DNA from: an uncultured Oscillospiraceae bacterium
Lineage (GTDB): Bacteria; Bacillota; Clostridia; Oscillospirales; Ruminococcaceae
Length of the DNA stretch: 8,482 nt
Assembly: GCA_934463345.1 (NCBI GenBank)
Contig: CAKSJL010000070.1
Location: forward strand, 1-8,482
Reading direction: 5' to 3'
The notes beneath the pieces were generated by a model. That model ran no database searches and was not told where the DNA came from. It worked only from the letters and a program-made list of their open reading frames with translations. Positions 1 to 5,288 of this stretch are shown here, in pieces; position 1 is the first letter of the stretch; each line of letters begins with the position of its first letter. Position numbers and translations under genes: made by a program.

Positions 1-465
1 ACAGAGGAAGATAAAAATCTTTTTGGTTTTAAGGAACTTTCAGACCATGGACTTGAGATTGAAAATATTCACCAAAGCAATAGGCTTTATGCAACTGGAT
101 CATACATTGAATATGAAATAACGTATGACGCAGATAATTGTTGGGATTTCTATGAAAATCTTTGCAGCATATTTGACGAGGTTAAGGCTAACAATGCAGA
201 TGATGAGAATTTTGAGGACATTAGCGTTCAATGGATTGCACCAATAACCGCAAACTCAGGAAATGGTTTGTACAGTGTTGAACCAACCTGGGGCGATGCA
301 ACAAACGATGACAAAATCGACCTCAACGATGCAATCGAAATTGCAAAGTACATCATGGGCAGTTCAAATCTTGACGAAGATACAGTTCTCCTTGCTGACA
401 TAAATCGTGACGGCAAGACTGATATCTATGACGTTATCGAGATTGCGAAAACACTTTTGTCATAA
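1..465 (+). CDS. Dockerin-containing protein, C-terminal part (5' end outside window)
   Basis: The frame is open from the first base to the TAA at 463-465 and gives 154 residues without a start, so the gene begins upstream. Residues about 98-154 form a dockerin with two Ca2+-loop/helix repeats. Loop 1 starts GDATNDDKID, with Asp at loop positions 1, 5, 9 and 12 but Thr at position 3, where Asn or Asp is usual. Loop 2, DINRDGKTDIYD, is canonical. Both are followed by a similar helix (AIEIAKYIMG and VIEIAKTLLS). Known for the family: dockerins bind cohesins on scaffoldins or cell-surface anchors, so this is probably a secreted cellulosome-type component. Residues 1-90 are acidic and aromatic-rich, with several Asn-Asp stretches. 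I do not recognise a catalytic family there, so the enzymatic role is unknown. The helix sequences differ clearly from those in the two lyases in this window, so it may bind a different cohesin. Confidence 0.9.
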   Translation, partial: TEEDKNLFGFKELSDHGLEIENIHQSNRLYATGSYIEYEITYDADNCWDFYENLCSIFDEVKANNADDENFEDISVQWIAPITANSGNGLYSVEPTWGDATNDDKIDLNDAIEIAKYIMGSSNLDEDTVLLADINRDGKTDIYDVIEIAKTLLS

Positions 466-704
466 GTTGAAAATATCAAAGGCATAAAAAATCTTAAGAA
501 ATAAGAAAATTTCTGAGATAAATATGCCACATTAAAAAGTTTATAATGCAGACATTCATATAATATTTTGTTTCTCAAGAGTTTACCTCTCTTTATTATG
601 TAAAATTTATCTGATATGTCTGCATTGTAATATAAAAAGAAAAGCATGTTTATTTAATTTTAGTAATTAAGATTGCAAAAGCTATCATGTAAAGTCTATT
701 ATCA
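466..704. other. AT-rich intergenic stretch after the dockerin gene
   Basis: No credible gene is seen. The stretch holds a weak 6-bp inverted pair (GGCATA at 481-486, TATGCC at 523-528) and the longer inverted repeat at 541-630, listed separately. No classic GC-rich hairpin with a T-run follows the stop at 465, so where the upstream transcript ends is unclear. The open frames here are short and AT-biased, with no ribosome binding site or recognisable protein. Confidence 0.5.
541..630. repeat. 15-bp inverted repeat with 60-bp spacer
   Basis: The left arm at 541-555 (TTATAATGCAGACAT) pairs with the right arm at 616-630 (ATGTCTGCATTGTAA) at 14 of 15 positions, the odd one being a possible G-U pair. 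The 60-bp interior is AT-rich with no coding signal. It could be a very small non-autonomous insertion, the ends of a decayed element, or a long hairpin in the 3' UTR of the upstream dockerin gene. No flanking target duplication is obvious. Confidence 0.5.
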
Positions 705-932
705 AATTTTTCCGGACATAAGAACCTCATCCCTCTGTAGTTGCAGAGGGATGAGCTTTGGGACGATGAGAACGATCCTCAAGCGATTTCAGGGTACTAT
801 CATATCGATTTTTCTATCGATAAATAAACTGACGGCTTACGTTACATCTTATGGCAGCTGCTGTTACTCCTTTTTCAAAGAATATTCAATTATTGCTTGA
901 CGTCGACGGATAATCTGTGTTACAGTATTCAT
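705..932 (-). pseudogene. Decayed transposase/integrase N-terminus (helix-turn-helix type)
   Basis: Read on the minus strand, an ATG at 932-930 opens MNTVTQIIRRRQAIIEYSLK and runs into TAA at 866-864. A one-base shift near 870 continues as GVTAAAIRCNVSRQFIYR, a typical helix-turn-helix. Then comes TAG at 816-814, exactly where related proteins have Trp (YRW), then KNRYDSTLKSLEDRSHRPK and AHPSATTEG in the same frame to TGA at 729-727. A second one-base shift adds DEVLM. The string HTH, YRW-x-x-RYD, SLEDRSHRP, HP matches the N-terminal part of IS3/IS481-like DDE transposases as I know them. The DDE catalytic core is absent, so this is a dead, truncated remnant. An AGGAGG lies at 952-947, 14 nt before the ATG. 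The family call rests on motif recognition, not a search. Confidence 0.8.
726..755. repeat. Perfect 12-bp hairpin inside the transposase remnant
   Basis: CTCATCCCTCTG (726-737) and CAGAGGGATGAG (744-755) are exact reverse complements around a 6-nt loop (TAGTTG). Neither strand has a T-run after the stem, so it does not look like an intrinsic terminator. It sits where the remnant reads AHPSATTEG, so it may be chance or a rearrangement during decay. A second, weaker stem is at 803-809/816-822. Confidence 0.6.
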
Positions 933-1010
933 AGCGGATTGGTTAACCTCCTGTTGCTTTTATCTTCGTAACTTAACTGTTACCCTTCTATTGTAAACCT
1001 ACAATCTCCT

Positions 1011-1063
1011 TTTACTGCGTTGTAAAACAAATTGATTTCAAATTTAAAATGTGGTATACTATT
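1011..1063 (+). repeat. 53-bp promoter repeat, copy 1
   Basis: This block matches 8400-8452 at 50 of 53 positions in the same orientation, without gaps. The differences are at 1018, 1019 and 1035. It contains the -35, the 17-bp spacer, the -10 and a small TTGT-AAA-ACAA palindrome (1020-1030) just before the -35. Similarity stops just past the -10, at 1063, and becomes patchy upstream of 1011. Confidence 0.9.
1032..1060 (+). promoter_or_regulatory. Promoter of the ATPase/nuclease gene
   Basis: The -35 is TTGATT (1032-1037), the spacer is exactly 17 bp, and the -10 is TATACT (1055-1060) with TG three bases upstream (1051-1054, GTGG). Transcription would begin near 1067, leaving a leader of about 27 nt. 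Two palindromes lie upstream: ATTGTA-AACC-TACAAT at 990-1005 and TTGT-AAA-ACAA at 1020-1030. Only the second also occurs at the right-hand copy, so it is the better operator candidate. Confidence 0.85.
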
Positions 1064-1080
1064 TATAATAAAAATAATAC

Positions 1081-1087
1081 GGAGGTG
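1081..1087 (+). promoter_or_regulatory. Ribosome binding site that fixes the start at 1094
   Basis: GGAGGTG lies 8 nt (counted from GGAGG) before the ATG at 1094-1096. The in-frame ATG at 1049 overlaps the -10 region and would be upstream of the transcription start, so it cannot be the start for this promoter. Confidence 0.85.
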
Positions 1088-1093
1088 CTGCAA

Positions 1094-2665
1094 ATGGGAA
1101 TACTATTGAATCCAGATAACATTGATTTTTATAATGCTGTAAATTATTCTGAACTGTATGTTGATAAGACAGAGCTTATTAAGTATACAAATAGTGTTTT
1201 ATTTGGTGAACAAAAATACATCTGTGTAAGCCGTCCAAGACGTTTCGGAAAATCAATGGCGGCAAATATGCTGACTGCCTACTATAGTCGTGGCTGTGAT
1301 TCAAGGGAATTGTTCAGCAAGTACAAAATTGCCAAAGCTGATTCATTTGAAAAGCATCTCAATAAGTATAATGTCATTCATATCAATATGGTAAACTTCC
1401 TGTCACATGGAAATACCATGACAGAGGTAATAAGCTACCTTGAACGAAGAATCATTCATGAGCTGAAACGTGAATACGGTGATGTTGAATGCTTTGACTG
1501 GAATGACCTTATTTCGGTTTTAGAAGATATTTTTGCTGAGAAAAAAACGCCCTTTGTGTTCATCATAGACGAATGGGACTGCATATTTCGCCGACATAAA
1601 GAAGACAACGATTCACAAACAACTTACCTTAATTTTCTTCGTGATTTGCTAAAAAACAAGAGTTATGTTGCCCTTGCGTACATGACAGGAATTTTGCCGA
1701 TAAAGAAATACGGTGAACATTCAGCGATAAATATGTTTACTGAAATTTCCATGACTAATGCAAGAGAATTAGCTGAATTTACAGGCTTTACAGAGTCAGA
1801 AGTTCATGAATTGTGTGAGCGTTATAATATGCCATTTGATGAAACAAAACGCTGGTATGACGGATACAATTTGAAAGGAATGTCAATATATAATCCGAGA
1901 TCTGTTGTTATGTCAATGACAGGACATGATTATGACAGCTATTGGACTTCAACTGAAACATATGAAGCACTGAAAGTCTATATTGAAATGAATTTTGAGG
2001 GCTTAAAAGATAAAATTAAAGAGCTTATTGCCGGAGAAAAAATCGAGATAAATCCCGCAAAATTCCAAAATGATATGACAACGTTTTACAGTGCTGATGA
2101 TATTCTGACCTTGCTTGTACATCTTGGCTATCTGACATACGATTTCTATACCAAGCAGGTCTGGGTTCCAAACAGCGAAGTGGCACAGGAATTTATCAAT
2201 TCTATTGAGGACGGCGGCTGGGAAGAAGTAATGCGTTCAATCAGAGCATCTGATGAGTTGCTCAAAGCCACACTCGAATGCAATGAGGAGAGAATAGCTG
2301 AACTCATTGAGCAATCGCACCAATATAACACTTCCATATTAAAGTATAATGATGAAAATTCGCTGTCTTGCGTTCTTTCCCTTGCATACTACTCTGCAAG
2401 AAAAAGTTACGTCATTGAACGTGAGTTACCAGCCGGAAAAGGTTTCGCAGACCTTGTTTTTAAGCCAAGAAGTAATAATACCAATCCTGCAATGATTGTA
2501 GAACTTAAGTACGATGGTTCGGCTGAGGGAGCAATTGAGCAGATAAAGAACAAGCAGTATACTGATTGTCTGAAGGATTATTCCGGTGACGTGCTTCTTG
2601 TCGGTATAAATTATGATAAGGAATCAAAAAATCATTACTGTAAGATCGAGAAGTTTACCAAATGA
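1094..2665 (+). CDS. AAA-ATPase-like protein with C-terminal PD-(D/E)XK nuclease domain (DUF1703 type)
   Basis: The protein is 523 aa from the ATG set by the GGAGG at 1081. The N-terminal half is an AAA-ATPase-like P-loop domain. Its Walker A variant is RPRRFGKS (residues 47-54, K53/S54) and its Walker B is FVFIIDEWD (154-162, D159/E160). The middle (about 215-435) is helical. The C-terminus shows an intact PD-(D/E)XK core: GKGFAD with D453, MIVELK with E470 and K472, then Gln in AIEQIKNKQY (Q483). Start and end motifs match the usual family architecture and both active sites look intact, so it is probably functional. No signal peptide or membrane segment is seen, so it should be cytoplasmic. 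Known of the family: common in gut Bacteroidetes and Clostridia, often in many copies per genome, with no settled function. Defence, a selfish element or DNA maintenance are possible but inferred. It has its own promoter and terminator and is not part of the pectinase operon. Confidence 0.92.
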   Translation: MGILLNPDNIDFYNAVNYSELYVDKTELIKYTNSVLFGEQKYICVSRPRRFGKSMAANMLTAYYSRGCDSRELFSKYKIAKADSFEKHLNKYNVIHINMVNFLSHGNTMTEVISYLERRIIHELKREYGDVECFDWNDLISVLEDIFAEKKTPFVFIIDEWDCIFRRHKEDNDSQTTYLNFLRDLLKNKSYVALAYMTGILPIKKYGEHSAINMFTEISMTNARELAEFTGFTESEVHELCERYNMPFDETKRWYDGYNLKGMSIYNPRSVVMSMTGHDYDSYWTSTETYEALKVYIEMNFEGLKDKIKELIAGEKIEINPAKFQNDMTTFYSADDILTLLVHLGYLTYDFYTKQVWVPNSEVAQEFINSIEDGGWEEVMRSIRASDELLKATLECNEERIAELIEQSHQYNTSILKYNDENSLSCVLSLAYYSARKSYVIERELPAGKGFADLVFKPRSNNTNPAMIVELKYDGSAEGAIEQIKNKQYTDCLKDYSGDVLLVGINYDKESKNHYCKIEKFTK

Positions 2666-2702
2666 TATGCAGCGTGGTCTGTTGCTTAACAAATAAAAAA
2701 AT

Positions 2703-2732
2703 AAAACTGCGGATTTTTACCCCGCAGTTTTT
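2703..2732. terminator. Bidirectional intrinsic terminator
   Basis: AAAACTGCGG (2703-2712) pairs perfectly with CCGCAGTTTT (2722-2731) around a 9-nt loop. On the plus strand the stem runs into TTTTTCTT, ending the ATPase/nuclease transcript 37 bp after its stop. On the minus strand it is followed by TTTTATTTTTTTATT, ending the converging lyase operon 22 bp after its stop. Confidence 0.93.
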
Positions 2733-2754
2733 CTTATACACTATTTAAGTATTA

Positions 2755-5271
2755 TTATTTTTGAATTAGCATTCTTTTCATCAGGCACAGATCAAATACA
2801 TCTATCATGCCATTCTCATACAGATCACCGGATTTCCAGTTTGTCAGATCGTCCATTCCCAGCAGCCATTTCTGCATCTGGATCACATCGGATACGGTAA
2901 ATTCTCCGTCTGAATTGACATCACCTGTAACCGATTCCGACTGCTTTACAGCAAATACCGTATAACCTACGCATCCGCTTGACTGTCCGTTTGCGCCGAG
3001 AACAACGGTCTCATTTTTGGCAGCGTTTTTGCTGTATACATAAAACAGAACACCTTTGCTGTTTTCAATAGTTATATCGGTTTTCGTCCATGATGAAAGC
3101 CATGCAGGAACAGTTGCAACCCGCGCATCCAGCGCAACATAAACGGTTATATCTTCTGCTGCTGTGAATTCGGCGAGATTATCTGTATAGTTTTTAGAAT
3201 CACAGGCAGTCTGAATGTATTCCACACCGGCAAGAGGCGCAGGGAGAACAGAATAAGTAACGTCTGTACGGTCGCCATACATCTCGCTGCCGACTTGTAT
3301 TTCTTTATAAATACTCCAGTTGCCGGAGTTTTCAGTATCGTTTACAATAAGATTTTTTATCAGATCTCCATTGAGAGAAATTGCTTCACGCCCGAATACA
3401 AAATTGTTCAGGTTAAAGAGATAACCCTCTCCGCCTGTGAATTTCAGGTAAATTGTATGCTTACCGGATATCAAAGCTGTATTGCATGAAACGTCTGTCC
3501 AGTTCTGCCAGCCGTCTGTCGGGTCAATACTGCATTTTGCTACAGGTGTCTCGTCCAGACTGTCAATATAGACTTCGATGGTACTGCCTTCCTGACCGCC
3601 TGCTACACGAGCCGTAAAGCTTTTTGCGCCGTCCTCAAAATCAACATTGCGGAACATGATATAATCGCCGTTTTCAATGTAGCCTATATCCTGTCCTCCC
3701 TCAGAGCAATCTTCTGTCCTGACGCCACTCTGTTGGTCAAAGTTTTCCGCTTCAATAGTTGAAAAGGCTGAAATCGGTTCGATGGAAGCTGTTTCCGGTG
3801 AAAGGGTAACTACGCCTTCTGGAAATGAATCAACTGTCAGGTCGTTTATGTAATACTCGATATTGGTGTAGCCCTGACCGCAGTAATCGCCGTTTGCGTC
3901 AGAGGGATCATCAGGATCAAGACCTCGTGCAAGTTCCCATTCGTCAGGCATACCGTCATTGTCCGTATCAGTAATAGTCTTTTCAAGTACAGCCGACGGA
4001 TATTCATAAGTTACTCCGCACTGGATATTGTAATTATCAAGGTTTGATTGTGAAGCATCATATTGGGAAGTACCACTGCATGATCCTGTGCCGTTTTTTG
4101 TTTCCTCTGCACACTGACGGTCAATGGCAGTGCGCTTGTCAGAGGCAATACCGTTTCCTGCAAAGCTTATAACATGCTCATAGGAGGCTTCGGCAGACTC
4201 CGCATCATTTACGGAAGAAACATCCACGCCGTTTATAATTGTCTGAAAAGGTGTTGAAGAATAAAGATCATACTTGGTGATTCCTATACTTTCCTTGACA
4301 GAAACTCCTGACCAGTTGTCATTTGTGATCTCATTGAGTGAACCGTCCTTGTTGATAAGGCGGTTGCCATCGCAGTAGACCTTAAAATTTTTCGGAGAGG
4401 TGCTGCTGTCAACGCTCATCCAGTGATATCCGCCTGTTGTGGAGTTTCCTGCTTTAAGCGTATTGTTGACATAATTTAAGTGACCTATTGTGCCGTAAGC
4501 TGTCTGGTAGCCCCAGTCGTAAATAATGTTGTTAGTAAAGTCGGCAGTATAAGTACCCTGAATCTTTCCACGAAAATTTCTGGATACATTGTGTATGATA
4601 AGATTATGGTCAAATGTGAGATTTCCCTTGCCCATCATAATACCAAAGCCATGAAGTCCTTTTGAGTGTCCGCCCCACGAATCAGCAGGACCTATTACAG
4701 AATACTGAACGGTGTAGTTCATATTGTTTGAATAAAGTCCCCATTGTTCGTCTGTTGTCCAGCCCATGGAACAGTGGTCGATAATGGAGTTTGAGCCTGC
4801 TGCACCGCCCCATGCGTCATTTCCTGAGCTTGTTGATGCGTAAGGACCGGGACGGGAACTGATATAGCGGCAGATGATGTTATCTCCTGACATGCCCATT
4901 TTGTAGTTTTTCAGTGTAATGCCTGAACCTCCGGGTGCAGTCTGACCTGCAATAGTTATATTGCGCTGACAGAGAATATTGCTTTTTAACTCAATAGTAC
5001 CGCTTACATCGAAAACAACAATACGGTTGGACTTGCTTACGGCATCACGGAAAGAACCTGTTCCGCTGTCATTGAGATTAGTGACATGATACACTTCTCC
5101 TCCACGTCCGCCTGTTGCATAGCGTCCTCCGCCTACGGCTCCCGGAAATGCAAGAACATTGCTGGCAGCGACTGCTTTAAACTCTTTCAACTGTGAAGAA
5201 ACAGGTGCGGACGAAAGCATTGTGACTATTCCGGTCAGTGCAGCGATAGTTCTGCGGATTGCTTTTTTCAT
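2755..5271 (-). CDS. Secreted pectate lyase (PL1-like) with CBM6, accessory domain and dockerin
   Basis: The protein is 838 aa. A Sec signal peptide covers about residues 1-36 (MKKAIRRTIAALTG, hydrophobic core, cut near AVAA). The PL1-like beta-helix runs from about 41 to 430: GGRGGEVYHVTNLNDSGTGS, then IAGQTAPG, then IIDHCSMGWTTDEQW (likely Ca2+ Asp/Glu, D165 and D174), then SRNFRGK, where R231 is the likely catalytic base. A DTDNDGMPDEWE Ca2+-loop segment (435-446) follows, as is common in this group. CBM6 spans about 501-627. A domain of unknown role (about 628-776; FYVYSKN, GCVGYTVFAVK) precedes the dockerin (about 783-838). Dockerin loop 1 is good (DVNSDGEFTVSD); loop 2 is weak (DLYENGMIDVFD, Tyr at position 3, Asn at 5). 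Expected reaction: Ca2+-dependent beta-elimination of homogalacturonan outside the cell. It is the second gene of the operon; its AGGAGA at 5286-5281 lies directly after the stop of the first gene. Exact substrate and endo/exo mode cannot be read from sequence. Confidence 0.93.
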   Translation of the reverse strand: MKKAIRRTIAALTGIVTMLSSAPVSSQLKEFKAVAASNVLAFPGAVGGGRYATGGRGGEVYHVTNLNDSGTGSFRDAVSKSNRIVVFDVSGTIELKSNILCQRNITIAGQTAPGGSGITLKNYKMGMSGDNIICRYISSRPGPYASTSSGNDAWGGAAGSNSIIDHCSMGWTTDEQWGLYSNNMNYTVQYSVIGPADSWGGHSKGLHGFGIMMGKGNLTFDHNLIIHNVSRNFRGKIQGTYTADFTNNIIYDWGYQTAYGTIGHLNYVNNTLKAGNSTTGGYHWMSVDSSTSPKNFKVYCDGNRLINKDGSLNEITNDNWSGVSVKESIGITKYDLYSSTPFQTIINGVDVSSVNDAESAEASYEHVISFAGNGIASDKRTAIDRQCAEETKNGTGSCSGTSQYDASQSNLDNYNIQCGVTYEYPSAVLEKTITDTDNDGMPDEWELARGLDPDDPSDANGDYCGQGYTNIEYYINDLTVDSFPEGVVTLSPETASIEPISAFSTIEAENFDQQSGVRTEDCSEGGQDIGYIENGDYIMFRNVDFEDGAKSFTARVAGGQEGSTIEVYIDSLDETPVAKCSIDPTDGWQNWTDVSCNTALISGKHTIYLKFTGGEGYLFNLNNFVFGREAISLNGDLIKNLIVNDTENSGNWSIYKEIQVGSEMYGDRTDVTYSVLPAPLAGVEYIQTACDSKNYTDNLAEFTAAEDITVYVALDARVATVPAWLSSWTKTDITIENSKGVLFYVYSKNAAKNETVVLGANGQSSGCVGYTVFAVKQSESVTGDVNSDGEFTVSDVIQMQKWLLGMDDLTNWKSGDLYENGMIDVFDLCLMKRMLIQK
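3391..3771 (-). repeat. CBM6-encoding segment, copy in the downstream lyase
   Basis: It encodes about residues 501-627, from ISAFSTIEAENFD to LFNLNNFVFG. It is paralogous to 5536-5919: 43 of the first 50 residues match between the two proteins, against clearly lower similarity in the catalytic domains. The EAENFD start, the ENGDYIMFRNVDF strand and the LKFTGG end are typical of CBM6/35-like beta-sandwich modules that bind plant-wall polysaccharides. Confidence 0.8.
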
Positions 5272-5280
5272 AGTTGTCTA

Positions 5281-5288
5281 TCTCCTTT
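5281..5288 (-). promoter_or_regulatory. Ribosome binding site overlapping the upstream stop codon
   Basis: On the minus strand the sequence reads TAA-AGGAGA, so the purine-rich site (AAAGGAGA) begins inside the TAA stop (5289-5287) of the first lyase gene. The spacing to the ATG at 5271 is 9 nt. This tight junction supports one transcript and possible translational coupling. Confidence 0.85.

Noticed and set aside
726..755. Intrinsic terminator at the 12-bp hairpin
   Set aside because: No T-run follows the stem on either strand.
673..900. Plus-strand open frame of 75 codons starting TTG
   Set aside because: No ribosome binding site and no recognisable protein; it lies antisense to the transposase remnant, which explains its openness.
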